Positions 1 to 10,870 of a stretch of DNA of 64,000 bases are shown in pieces. The position numbers were made by a program, and so were the translations under genes. How positions within the stretch are numbered: the first letter of the stretch is position 1; each line of letters begins with the position of its first letter. The DNA is from Lunularia cruciata (Eukaryota > Streptophyta > Marchantiopsida > Lunulariales > Lunulariaceae), in assembly GCA_948567375.1 (NCBI GenBank), contig OX419755.1:67274944-67338943 (forward strand), given 5' to 3'. The notes beneath the pieces were generated by a model. The model did not search any database and had not been told where the DNA came from. It worked only from the letters and a program-made list of their open reading frames with translations.

Positions 1-2132
1 GGAGCAAGGAGGAGCACTTTGAGCACCTAATCAAAGTCTTGCAACGCTTGGATGAGGCAAATGCATCACTCAACCCAGAGAAGTGCATTTTTGGATGTGA
101 AGAAGGTCTACTTTTGGGGCACATCATCTCCAAGGATGGAATAGCAGTTGATCTTGAGAAGGTGAGGAAAATCTCAGACCTTCCATTCCCTTCAAGCTTG
201 ACAAAGTTAAGCCAATTCTTGGGAATGGTTGGGTACTATAGGAGGTTCATCTTCTCATTTTCCAACAAGGCTTATGCATTGACCATCTACATGAAGAAGG
301 GTGTAGATTACATGGTGATTTTGGAAGACAAGGAGGCTCTCAAAGCTTTTGAGGAGCTCAAGCAATCCCTTGTTGTAGCTCCAATTCTTGCTAAACCTGA
401 TTGGAGTAAGCCTTTCATCCTCTACACTGATGCTTCTAATGTAGCTATAGGATGCACTCTTAGTCAATTAGACCAAGATGGGCATGATCATCCAATAGCT
501 TATGCTAGTAGGCAGATGGTTTCAGCAGAGAAGAACTACTCTATCACGGAGAGAGAAGGGTTGGCAGTGATCTTTGGTCTCAAGAAGTTTAGACACTACT
601 TGATTGGAGGGAAAGCCACAATTGTCACAGATCACAAGGATTTGAAGTACATCTTCAACAAGCCTAATGTTGAAGGGAGACTAGCAAGGTGGATGATACT
701 CTTGTCTGAGTATGACTACACAATTGAGGACAGGCCAGGAAAGAAACATGCAAATGCTGATTTATTATCTAGAGCCTATGATCATGATGGAGATGAGCCA
801 GTGGATAATTCCTTCCCGGATGAGGAGCTCATGACAATCTCAGTCACTCAAGAGGTTCCAATGGAGTACAAGGAGATTTTGGATTTTGTGACAAAAGGTA
901 ACTATCCAGAAGGGATGCATGCTAGGGAGAGGAAGGCCCTTGCAGCAAGATCTAGACCTTACACAATGGTGGAGGATATTCTTTTTCACCAAGGAGCAGA
1001 TGGTCTACTTTGAAGAGCAGTGGGTAAGGAAGAGTCTATCCTACTCATAAAGGAGTTTCATGAAGGTTTAGTATGTGGAGGACACTTTGCAGGAAAGGTG
1101 ACTGCTTTCAAGATTCTAGATGCAAGTTACCATTGGAGAAGGATTTTCAAGGATTGTCTTGATTATTGCAAAACTTGTCATGTTTGTCAAGCTTTTGCTA
1201 GAAAGTCTACATCCACTCCACCACTTAGATCAATTCCATTGCTAGGACCTTTTGAGAAGTGGGGAATTGATTTTGTAGGTCCTCTCAATAGAACCCCAAG
1301 GAACAATCGGTACATTGTGGTAGTTACTGATTACCTTACCAAGTGGGTTGAGGCTAGACCATTGAGGGACAAGAATGAAGATGAAGTGGGTAGATTTCTT
1401 TATGAACGCATTATCACTAGGTTTGGATGCCCTTTGGAGTTGGTTTCTGATAGAGGAGGAGAGTTTACAGGAAGCATTACTACAGCCATGCTATGACATT
1501 TCTCTATCACGCATAGAGTAACTACATCCTATAAGCCAAATTCCAATGGCTTGGCAAAGAGAACCAATCAGACCTTGTGCATGATGTTGGCCAAAGATGC
1601 AGAAATAGAGGGGGCTAAACATCATTGGGACAAGAGGATTCATGCAGTTTTGTGGGAGTATAGGAAAACCATGAAGACTTCCACCGGATATTCTCCATTC
1701 CAATTGGTGTATGGTATTGAGTCTACCTTACTTATTCACTTTGATCTTCCTACCTTCCAAAGCATTCATAGGAGATTGAAGAAAGCACAAGGAAGTGATG
1801 CAGAGAAGTCAAGGAAGGATCAACTCATGGAGTTGGAAGAGGCAAGAGCAGTTGCTATGATTTGAGTGGAGCAAGCCCAAAGGAAACAAAAGGAGAGCTA
1901 TGACAAGAGGCAAGGCAAGAAGAAGGTGGAGCCTTTCAAAGAAGGTGATTGGGTAATGTTGTTTGATTCCATTCAATTCAAGAGAGTGCAAAAGAAGTTT
2001 TTGCCTAAGTACTTTGGACCTTTCATAGTAGAGAAGGTGTGGGGCAATTACACCTATGATCTCAAGGAGTTGGGAGGAAGACACTTTGATAGGATTAACC
2101 ATGATAAGTTGAAGATGTACCATAGAAGGTAG
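1..2132 (+). pseudogene. Family A Ty3/gypsy pol, 3' part (RT end, RNase H, integrase), degraded
   Basis: The window opens inside a gypsy polyprotein. In one frame (codons from position 39) it reads the RT C-terminus with a YYRRF motif, RNase H (YTDAS, a TEREG-like acidic motif, a VTDHK motif), a zinc-finger integrase (HHCC) and the integrase core, and ends with the C-terminal domain (EGDWVML, KYFGPF) at 2132. The core keeps the first two acidic residues, in IDFVGP and VSDRGGEF. The third, expected in NGLAERTN, is Lys at about 1557. In-frame stops lie at 1011, 1494 and 1863, the first of a CGA-to-TGA type. The reading frame is otherwise intact, so the copy is fairly young but inactive. The gag, PR and RT palm lie left of the window. 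Confidence 0.93.
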
Positions 2133-2167
2133 AGAGACCTTCACTTTGAGGACAAAGTGAAAACTTA

Positions 2168-2180
2168 GTCCAGGGGTAAA
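2168..2180 (+). other. Polypurine tract of family A
   Basis: This short purine-rich run sits just before the TG of the 3' LTR. It is in the expected position for the plus-strand primer of a gypsy element, 36 bp after the pol stop codon. Confidence 0.7.
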
Positions 2181-2871
2181 TGTAACACCCATTTGTGCAT
2201 GTGTGTGGTATTGTGATATTTAGCTTGATATTACAAGTACTTAAGAGATATTATTTATATAGAGATAAAGGATGGTTCTATATTAGTCATGGTTAGCTAA
2301 AGTTAGTCATAGCTAAGATAGATGGGACCTTACTTTAGAGGAAGTAGAAAAGATAAGCACCACTATTTTGGATTTTAGTGTGTTGACTTGGTATTATTCC
2401 TAGGTGTTTGGCTTTGAGGAAAGAGTTGAGAACTCTTGGGCCCGCAAGCCTTTTTGTTTTGGATTCTTCTTTAGTCCAAGGATAGCCCATGTGAAGGAAT
2501 CCTTGACTTAGTGGTTGGGTCAAGATAAGACCACATGCTTAGGGGAATATGCCCCATGTGAATGGATATTCCTTTCTACTTTTTGACTTTACTTGACTTT
2601 TAGTCTAGTAACTTGAGTTACTACGGTAATTAGTAACTTTGGTACGTAACTATTTCACAAGTATATAAACAAGGGGTGAGGAGGTACTCATCATCCTTTC
2701 ATTTGCAACTATCTCTCTCTCATTGAGTTCTCTAGTGAGCAATGTCTTGAGTCTTGGAGTGTTAGCCTTGGAGGAGTATGATGGAGTTGGGGTTCCTTGC
2801 CTTCTTAGTCCATGGTGCGCTACCATAATAGCCATCAGAGGTTCATCTTGAGTGAGAGACAAGCCGGCTCA
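2181..2871 (+). repeat. Family A 3' LTR
   Basis: The LTR starts TGTAACACCC right after the polypurine tract and ends in CA at about 2871, where CC-element sequence begins (compare 50,765). It holds a TATA-like box (gtatataaac, 2661-2670) followed by a long CT-rich leader typical of the R/U5 region. The end could be 2 bp further right. The 5' LTR lies outside the window, so age cannot be estimated here. Confidence 0.82.
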
Positions 2872-5397
2872 CAGTACATCCTACAAATCAGAAGCACCGA
2901 CGAGTACTACAAGAAGACGGGGAAGAATGTGGAGATAGAATTAAGTACTCCAAAATCAAAGAAGTGAAGTCGGCAGGGCAAAGCCGAAGACAAGACGAAA
3001 CCTCAAAAGACAAGAAGAGGAAACCCGGGGCGAGGCATGGTGGTGATTGAGTCGGAAGATGAAGACTCGGAAGGTGACACCGAGTGCAAGACCAAAGACT
3101 CAGAACACAAGGAGGAGCCCGAGCTAATGCTACAGAGTGGAGATACGAGTAGCGACAGTGATGAAGGAGGAGAAATGACATCGAGGCCAGCTGCTATAGA
3201 GGAGGAAGAAGAAGTGCAGGTAGAGACCGAGGCCGAGGACAACATGAAGTTGGAAGATGAGGTACCCGAGACCGATGAGAAGAAGATCGCAATTTAGAGG
3301 GGAGTCCGCTCGAGACGTAAGGCGAAGTGCGATGCAGGTCCAAGTAACGTGAAAGAAGAAGTGAATGAAAGCTCAAGAAGCGAGGCATCCGTTCTGATAC
3401 GAAGACAATAGAGAAGAAGGCAAGTATTGGATGAACACGAAGTATGAAGAGAAGTTGCTACACAAGAGGAGGTAGTAGCAAGCAATGGAGTCGAGTATCT
3501 ACGGGAGGTGGTGTGTCCTTTGTTGGTGAAGTTAGAACACAAGAAGAAGGAAATGCAATCAAAGTGTCTGGAGGTGAAGACGGTGTTGTAGGTCTTAGCG
3601 CGGTTAGAAGAAGAGAACTTGGAGTTGAAGAAAGTCATAACCTAAGGAGAGGAGGAAAGTGAAGTACTGCGAGCGGAGGCAGTAGTGAGGACTTAGGTAA
3701 TTGAAGACTTGAAGAGAGAAGTGAGATATCGAGAAGAGCTTGTTAAGAAGAGCGACATAGCACGGGAAAGGCAAGTAGCAGAATATGAGATCTTGAAGTA
3801 GCAGTTTGTTGATTCAAGAGTAGAACTTATCCATGCTATGGCGAAGGACCAAGAGCTCGATAGGGTGATGGAGAGTGTCGAGGAGAAGAAGCAACTCTAG
3901 CAAAGAGAGTTAGCAACACGATATAGGGAAGAAGAGAGATTACGAGAGTTACTTTGTAATCAGGAGGAGAAGGTTGTACAGAAGGAGAAGGAGAAGGAAA
4001 CGGTGAAAGCCGAGTTCAAAGCGGAGTTGGCAATGTACAAGGAGGATTGGCTTGCAGATCAAGAGCAAGAAAGGAAGATGCAATTGGAGCCGTTGAAGGA
4101 GATAGTCCTCAAAATGAATGCGAGGTTGAATACAGAGGCCAGTGTTTGAATTGAAGAAATGCGGCTGCACGAGTTGAAGTTGTTGGTGCAGGAGACAAGG
4201 CGAAGACAGGCAAAAGATACCAATTTGAACGTGCTGCTGATAAGTCTCCGGACTTGTGTAGATAGGAAAATCTTAGAGGTAGAAGACAATATTTTGATTA
4301 GATCAGACTTAGTGAAATTGGAGATAAAAAAACTTCGGAAAGATGTTAGAGCCAAACCTGAAGTAGATAACATAGGAGTGTAGATGTCTTCAAAGTTACC
4401 CTCGGAGACATTAGAGAAGAGTGGGTCGAAAGATGAAGGTTTAGAAGGGCTACCCACTTGTGGAATTTCAGATCAGAAAGAGAATTGTTGGATCTAGTAG
4501 AAGAAGTAGAAGATATGAAACCCAAAGATAGAGTAGTAGGAAGTAAATTTACTTTGGGTTTGGGTTTAAAAGCCGATGACGAAGTAGACATCGGATTGGA
4601 TTAGTAAAAGAGGCAAATATGAAGAGGCAGATATGAAAAGGTGCATTGTCATTTTGGATCTACAGGTTAGAAGAGTTGTTGTAGAACTGTATAGTTGTTA
4701 AAACTGTCGATTGCTTCACTACTTAAGAGTGGCATTTGCAGAGAAATGTTGTTCAATGCTCATAATTTTTGAGAATAGATAAAGTGAAGTGTTGTGAAGC
4801 AATGCTCGTCGCTTGAGCTTGATTATGAGTATCAACATTGTACTTGTATTTGTGAGTGTTTGAAGAAATTTGAAGTGCAAGTCAATGTGCTTGTTGGATG
4901 TTGGATTCCATAGCCTTGATCTTCATTCTGTCTGTTTGATCCTGAGTGAAGTGCAATCGAAGCAATGCCTTGACAGATCTGAGAGGAATTGTAGTGTTGG
5001 TAGTATTCTGCATTTATGAGTGTAGTGCGAGGTTGATGTGAAGCAATTTTGATCGAGGAAGTTGTGCCTTCAGTGGAAAGGTGGAACACAATTCTGAGGC
5101 AAAGTCATTTTGCAGTGAAGTGCCGTTTTTGGGGGAGCCAGAATCATCACAATCAAGATTGTTTGGAAAGATTTGTTGGAATTGTGATTAAGATGTGTTA
5201 ATTCGTGACAAGACTGCGAATCAGTGCTTGTTACTCTCTTCTGGGTGTGGTTTCTACATGAGAGATTAAAGACGCAACCAAGAAGAACTGCAAGTGTTTC
5301 TTTAACTTTGCATTTGACCAATTTTGACTCGTATCTCTGTGGGAACGAAATTTACTTACCCGATTAATGCAAAAGTGATATTTGCCGGGTTGTCACA
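2872..5397 (+). mobile_element. CC element copy i, 5'-truncated by family A insertion
   Basis: This stretch aligns with 50,766-53,297 (copy ii) over its whole length. It starts at the homologue of the end of the N-terminal domain and ends with the shared terminus GGGTTGTCACA at 5397. The left part was separated by insertion of family A and lies outside the window. At the right end the next bases, CCTTC, match the corresponding position of family B gag near 24,567, so this copy landed in a family B gag. Confidence 0.85.
3037..4604 (+). pseudogene. Acidic-linker and coiled-coil protein of CC element copy i, degraded
   Basis: The frame opens with an acidic stretch (MVVIESEDED...) followed by a Lys/Glu-rich coiled coil (for example KLEHKKKEMQ and REELVKKSDIARERQVAEYE), parallel to copy ii. 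It is broken by many stops (TAG at about 3297, 3408, 3588, 3696, 3798 and 3898) that usually replace Gln or Trp codons of the other copies. Upstream, about 2873-3036 reads in the same frame as the acidic part with one stop. This indicates that the N-terminal domain and the coiled coil were once one protein. No enzymatic motif is visible. Confidence 0.7.
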
Positions 5398-5880
5398 CCT
5401 TCCATGCCATGCAGGGCGTAAACAATGTCGAGTTTTGCATCTACTACATATAACAACAACTATCAAACTCTTGGATGAAGTCATCCAACTCAATGTTACC
5501 CACTATACTAGAGTAAAGCCTAGGGCCTTTGGAGGCTCCATGTATCTTGTCCATGTCCCACAACAACGGTACGGATATGCCAAGTGCAATCTCAACTAAA
5601 TCAGCTCTTGTTTCAAACTCCAACTTAGAATCAATCTCCTCCCTCATTGGGAACTGAGATACATGCTGATATTGAGCACCACTCTGAGTAAACCCATTAC
5701 GTATTGTAGGGCTAACTCCTCTAGAATCCCCAAAGAACTCCGTCATGACAAAGTTATCGCAACTACAACCGCAAACTAGAACCACCAAATCCAACCACAA
5801 ACCGCAACCGCAAGTACCCCACCACCAAGTGCCAACACCAACCAAGCACCACCAAGTGCCAAAACTAATGGAATACTACC
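5398..5880 (-). pseudogene. Family B gag N-terminus, partial copy
   Basis: Read on the minus strand from about 5845, this gives the same protein as the gag N-terminus at 24,570-24,979, including FFGDSRGVSP, ASKGPRLYS and ELDDFIQEFDS. It is open without the frameshift seen in the larger copy. It is cut at 5398 by CC element copy i. No known enzymatic domain; it is the capsid-like gag start of a gypsy element. The rest of pol is missing from this copy. Confidence 0.75.
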
Positions 5881-6175
5881 CACTAATGTAACTCTAACTA
5901 AGACAACTACACTAGGAGCAATGGCGACCTGTAACCTTCCATCACAATGCGCATTTTCACGGTCTACAAGTCATCACTTCCTGCCTCACCGGAGAGAAAT
6001 AAAGATAGTCTGACTAGTTATCACTCCAACCTCACTACCAAGAGTACACTAGAGCACCAACATACAAACACGGTGCACAAACAAGAAGCAAAGAATGGAG
6101 GGGGTCCAATCACAAGAATGCTAAAGGAAAACCCTTCATCTCATAAATCAACACGGGACTAACTCTGTCACCATT
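5881..6175 (-). mobile_element. Family B leader with primer-binding site
   Basis: This is the untranslated leader between the 5' LTR and gag, on the minus strand. It matches 25,000-25,335. The minus-strand primer-binding candidate (complement of 6161-6173, TGGTGACAGAGTT in this copy) starts TGG two bases after the LTR end, as expected for a tRNA-primed element. I could not match it to a named tRNA. Confidence 0.6.
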
Positions 6176-7098
6176 TGGCATTTGACATAATTGGAGTACC
6201 TATCTACTTCTTGAGCTACAAGGATCATTGAGGATTGGATCAAAGTTCTTCTCACCAAAATTTGACTTAAATCCTTCACAAAATTTGACATAAATCTGAT
6301 GTAAAATCTGACAAAAATCCCTAAAAATGGTTGACCACTAACTCTTCACTTGAGCCAAATTGGAAAATTTGGTTTCATCCAATCTCTAATTCATGAGGAT
6401 ATGCTCCCAACTCCAACTCCAATTTTAGTTTCTGAGCTCAACTTGCAACAAATTGGTCATGAGCTCAAAATCATAGCTATTGCTTGAAAATTACTTCTCC
6501 TTGGCTCCAAAGTTTACCAGCGCTTCCGCATACACACTCTCTCAGGGAAATATGAACTACTAGTTTGAGACACCATGATCCACCAAGGTTGGAGATACCA
6601 CCAACACTCATAGTTCTTGCACCCAATTTCCCCTTGACTCACTTCTCTGATGTAATCAGATCGTTTACAACTCAAATCAATGAAACTCAGATCAATACTT
6701 GATTTGATCCTCAACAACTTGCCAACAACAAGGCACTGATTACAATCAAGCCACACCTACTCTAACTAAGAGACTCCATATGATGCTTGTCGGCTTTCTG
6801 TCCACTCTAACCAAGAACTCAAAGGCTCAACATCAAAGAAGTGAGCTCTCTAGAGTTGCACTTCTAGGGTATACTCCTTATTTTGACCTAGGTCTCATCC
6901 CAATGATCTTGCTGATGGCACACCCGATGGTGTGGACGGTGCAAGTGACGGTGGGTTCCACCATGAAGTCAGTACTCTAAACACAAAATTTGACCGTCAA
7001 AAAGTAGTCTATGAGTAACTACCAAAATGCCTCTAACTACTATCATTGGAACTCCAATGTCCAAGCAATCTAGATGTGACATTACAAATAGCGTGACA
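6176..7098 (-). repeat. Family B 5' LTR, shorter diverged copy
   Basis: Aligns with the LTR at 25,336-26,668 in the same orientation, but is only 923 bp and more diverged. On the minus strand it begins TGTCACGC at 7098 and ends CA at 6176. The sequence beyond 7098 is family C gag, so this LTR was inserted into family C. Confidence 0.8.
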
Positions 7099-7450
7099 AA
7101 AGCCATGCAATTGGCTGAGCGCTTTGATTCCTTGGTTGCGACAACTTGGTCTTGACCTTGACCTACACAAAGCCTACCGGTACACTATGCATGGGTGGAG
7201 GAATCGGCACCAATGGAGATTGATGCTATCCAACAAAGACTACTTGGTACAATAGATAGAGAAGATTATGACAAAATAGTGATTTTTTTATTGTCACCAA
7301 GTTAGACATTGCATTGCTGAATGTCCACTTAGGAATGGGCAACCTCAACAAGTCATCGAGATGGAGTTTGTGGAGAAAAATGATCAAGGAAACAAATAAT
7401 CCTAGTAGGAGATTTTGTGCCGCCTATTGGGAAATTAATTAGTTCCAATG
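7099..7450 (+). pseudogene. Family C gag remnant with zinc knuckle
   Basis: Fragments of a gypsy gag can be read in the plus frames (an AMQLAERFD-like segment after 7099). A degenerate CCHC knuckle (YCHQ..HCIAECP) lies at about 7290-7330. The upstream gag and 5' LTR were displaced by the family B insertion that ends at 7098. Many stops and shifts make this non-functional. Confidence 0.65.
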
Positions 7451-7499
7451 GGATTGAAGGCTTGACCTATGCAAGTTTGCTTCACTTGCAAGGTACAAT

Positions 7500-7775
7500 A
7501 TCTAATGTGGGATTTTGGTTGATTCTAGAAGTTCATAGAATTTTATGTCTATGCAAGTAGCAAAGGAAATGGGTATTCCTATTAAACAATTAATTGGAAG
7601 TAGATTGATGATGGCGGATGGTAGAAAGGATTCCGCATTCTGTACCTCGCATCCTGTTACCTTCAAGATTAGGAAGGAGTATTTGGAGTCTATGAGGTTT
7701 GTAGTGGCACCTCTACACTATGATGTCAGTCTAGGACTATCTTGGCTTGAACGTCATAAGGTTCAATTTGATTAG
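7500..7775 (+). pseudogene. Family C aspartic protease, degraded
   Basis: A retropepsin-like segment: the active-site region reads VDSRSS where DSGAS is expected (Gly to Arg). Next come a VAKEMGIPI helix and the conserved second half with YDVSLGLSWLERHK. It lies between the zinc knuckle and RT in normal gypsy order. The lost Gly and an upstream stop indicate inactivity. Confidence 0.75.
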
Positions 7776-7859
7776 AACTGACAATAAATTCAAGTACAAC
7801 ACCAAGGTAAGAATTGCAGATTAGGTTGTTTGGCACCTTTGAGTAAGACACCTAAGAAT

Positions 7860-8060
7860 AGTCAGTCCCTGGATGGAAAGTTTTTCATGAAGGTAGCCAT
7901 AGAGCAAGCCTTGAAGGGAGATGAGTCCCAAGATAGGAAGTCTGCTAGGAAAGCAGCCATGGAGCAAGCTTTGAAGAAATATGAATCCCTAGATGGGAAG
8001 TTTGTTATTGAAGCAACCATAGAGCAAGCTTTGGAGGAAGATAAGTCTGTTTTTTTTATG
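7860..8060 (+). repeat. In-frame 66-bp (22-residue) tandem repeats between PR and RT
   Basis: Three copies of a 22-residue unit with the shared core IEQALK/MEQALK and a SLDGKF-like start follow one another in the plus frame. The unit sits in the linker between protease and RT of family C. The third copy is less conserved. A short direct repeat (gcaatggttgatcagat) follows at 8108 and 8127. Confidence 0.75.
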
Positions 8061-8119
8061 TTGTGGATCAAGCCAATTGCACAAGGAAAATCTGAGGAGG
8101 GCCAAGAGCAATGGTTGAT

Positions 8120-9000
8120 CAGATCAAGCAATGGTTGATCAGATAGTTCAAGAGTTTGCGGACGTGTTTCTAGATGATCTGCCAAAGGGATTACCCTCCG
8201 ATCGTGGTATGCCCTTCAAGATTGAGTTATTGCCAAGGAGTACTCTAGTGAGTAGACCAATCTATTGGCTCTCACCAAAGGAGTTGGAGGAGTTGCAAAC
8301 AACAGTTATGGAGTTGTTGGAGAAGGACTTCATACGACAAAGTACCTCTCCTTGGGGAACAATTGTACTATTTGTTCCAAAGAAAGATAGAAGACTTTGT
8401 TTTTGTATGGATTACCATGGGCTCAATAAGCAAACAATGAAGAATGCATATCCCTTGCCTCGGAGTGATGACTTGCTTGATCAATTGAGTGGAGCATGAT
8501 ACTTTTCCAAGTTAGATCTTTGCAATGGCTATTGGAAAATCCCCATCAATAGGGAGGATGTGCAAAAGATTACCTTTTACACAAGGTATGGGCATTTTGA
8601 GTGGAGAGTTCTACCTTTTGGGCTCACTAATGCTCCAACGATCATCATGGATCAGATGCATTGGGTGTTGGATGGACTATTGGATTGATACATGGTGGTG
8701 TTCTTGAATGATATCTTAATCTATAGCAAGATAGAGGCAAAACACATGAATCCTTTGCGAGAAGTCCTAAGATGACTACAACAATGGAAATTTTATTGCA
8801 AGAAGGTGAAGTGTGTCTTTTGGCAGAAGGAAGTTACCTTCTTGATCATAAAATCTCATTAGAGGAGATCAAGATCGAAGAGGAGAAAATCAAGGTCATT
8901 ATTGATTGGCCTACTCCAAAGGATGCTATAGAAGTACGGGCATTTAATGGATTGGCCAATTTTACCGACGGTTCATCCATTATTATGCTCATGTAGCTAC
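8120..9000 (+). pseudogene. Family C reverse transcriptase, degraded
   Basis: Covers the RT from the usual upstream segment ([15 protein letters not shown]) through [52 protein letters not shown], and on to the thumb. The catalytic box reads FLNDILIYS, so the first Asp of the YxDD pair is Asn. Stops occur at 8497 and 8686, and more follow. The degradation fits G-to-A / C-to-T changes. Confidence 0.88.
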
Positions 9001-9490
9001 ACCATTGACTGACCTCTTGGGAAAAACTTAAGCTTCCAATGGACCACCAAGCATGAAGAAGCATTCCAAAAGTTGAAACATATGGTGTCTTCAAGACCCA
9101 TTCTTCAACCATATGATCCTCAACTACCTTTTGTGGTTGACTTTGATGCTTCTAACTTTGCAATTGGAGCCATGTTGCAACAAGAATTCCAAAATAGACT
9201 ACATCCTATTTTCTTTGTGTCTTGCCGAGTAAATATGACTAAAAGAAATTACTCTGTTGGAGATTGGGAACAACTTGCAATATTATATGACACCAAGGTA
9301 TGGAGGCATTATCTCTTGGGGAAACAAAGGATATTGCAAATTGATCACAAACCATTGTTGCAAATCTGACACTTGGAACACATGAAGAGTTGACATTATC
9401 AATGGGAGGAGCAACTCCAATTTTTTGACATCAAAGTTGAGTACAAACCAGGTTGGTTCCATGTCATCCATGATGCTCTAGCACAACAAC
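9001..9490 (+). pseudogene. Family C RNase H, degraded
   Basis: The protein reads VVDFDASNFAIGAMLQQ, then FVSCRVNMTKRNYSVGDWEQLAI (the usual acidic Glu is not clear), WRHYLLGKQ and IDHKPLLQ. It continues, after a stop at about 9367, with a YKPG-like tail motif. Order and motifs are those of Ty3/gypsy RNase H. A parallel minus-strand copy lies at 54,300-54,614. Confidence 0.82.
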
Positions 9491-9495
9491 CTGAT

Positions 9496-10496
9496 TTGAG
9501 GTCACTTCCTCTCATCACGGTAGCAATTACAATGGTTTCAATTGACTCCAAGGTCCAAAATGAGTTTTGGTCAGCTCTACAACAAGATCCCTTCTTCCAA
9601 ATGGTACATGGTCATCTTACAACATGCAACAAGGAATACAACACCTTCTCCTTCAAGGAAGGTCTTTTATTCCATGAAGACCGGACCTATAATCCAGCCA
9701 AAGGTGATCTTTGACTTGTGTGCCTTCAAGAAGCCCATGATTTACCAATAGCTGGTCACATGGAGACGGAAAAGACCTTGGGTACCCTCCAACACCAATG
9801 GTGGTGGCCCAACATGGCATGAGATGTTTGGGAGTTTGTATGATCATGTGAGAGTTGCCAACACAACAAGGCAAATAACCAAAAACCAAGTAGACTCCTT
9901 CAACCACTCCCCATTCTATATACTCATTGGGAACATGTGAGCTTAGATCTCATCATCTCCTTGCCCAAGACAAAGCAAGTTCATACAACAATTGTGGTGT
10001 TTGTGGATAAGCTTAGTAAGCAAATCTATTTGGCACCAACGGTTGATATTGTGGATGCTCCAACCTTGGCACAAACCTACTTAGACAATATATTCAAGCA
10101 TCATGGGATGTTGTGTATACTCATCTCCAACCAGGATACTTGCTTCACTGGAAAGTTTTGGCAAGCATTCTTCTAGATACTCGATACTAAGCTTGCTTTG
10201 TCTACCACCTATCATCCTCAAACTGATGGACCAATTGAACTTGCAAATTGCACCTTGGAAGATATCCTTTGTGCCTTTGTCAACATTCACCATATCAATT
10301 GGGATGAATGCTTGTAGTTGCAGAGTTTGCATACAGGCAAGCACCAGATTCTCTCCTTTCTTTCTCAATTTTGGCCAAGATCCACTTGTTCTAGATTCCC
10401 TTCTTTCACCTCCTCCGTCTCATGTCCCTCATACTTCCACCTTCTTGACCACCATCTCCCAATCCCTCCAACAAGCCAAATCTTATCTCCTTGTTG
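9496..10496 (+). pseudogene. Family C integrase, C-terminally deleted
   Basis: The zinc-binding part (GHMETEKTLGTLQHQWWWPN) is followed by the core, with SLDLIISLPKT and ILISNQDTCFTGKFW carrying the two Asp. It ends with a YRQAPDSLLSF-like segment. The reading breaks several times (stops at about 9820, 10,174 and 10,316). Compared with the second copy (48.9-49.5 kb), the C-terminal domain is missing: after SYLLV the sequence jumps straight into the LTR at about 10,497. Confidence 0.82.
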
Positions 10497-10870
10497 TGCT
10501 AGAAGGAAGCTTCTAGAAGCTTCCAACCAGCTTAGCTTGCATGCCAAGTAAGTGGCTTCAGGAAGGAAGCTTCTTGAGAAGCTTCCCAGTTAACTTGGCT
10601 TCACTCCAAGAAAGTGGCTCAAGAAAGCTTCTTGAGAAGCTTCTCAAGGGCCTTGTATGCTCCCTATAAATACAAGAGCCAAAGCTCATGCTAGGCATTC
10701 GGATTTTTCCCTCATTCAAGTGTCTCAATGTGAGCTTCCATTCTCCTATTTCTCTCCTTGATCATGGACTTTTACAACTAGGCTTCCTTATTCCTTACAC
10801 AAGACTTCCTTCCTACAAAAGTTCACTTACAAGACTCACTCAAGAAATCTGGATAAGGATTGTATAGATC
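10497..10870 (+). repeat. Family C 3' LTR (partial)
   Basis: Matches, in the opposite orientation, the LTR at 48,370-48,850: the AAGCTTC-rich promoter part, the TATA box (TATAAATA, 10,665-10,672) and the transcribed leader (ctcatgctag, then atttctctccttg). The first part of the LTR, present near 48,700-48,850, is missing here because of the deletion that also removed the integrase tail. Similarity fades near 10,800, so the right edge is approximate. Confidence 0.75.
10502..10650 (+). promoter_or_regulatory. Heat-shock-element-like cluster in family C LTR
   Basis: Five exact GAAGCTTC units occur at 10,506, 10,516, 10,566, 10,578 and 10,636. The first two are spaced so that GAA-nn-TTC-nn-GAA-nn-TTC is perfect, the array bound by trimeric heat-shock factors in eukaryotes. 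The cluster lies 15-160 bp upstream of the LTR TATA box, a position where an enhancer would act. Heat response is inference; the motif pattern is seen. Confidence 0.6.

Noticed and set aside
2650-2862. Antisense ORF in the family A LTR with a similar ORF at 16,526-16,711
   Set aside because: The two translations resemble each other (PRLK..LT.EL.ER), but only because both lie in the same LTR. No domain and no codon-level evidence of selection.
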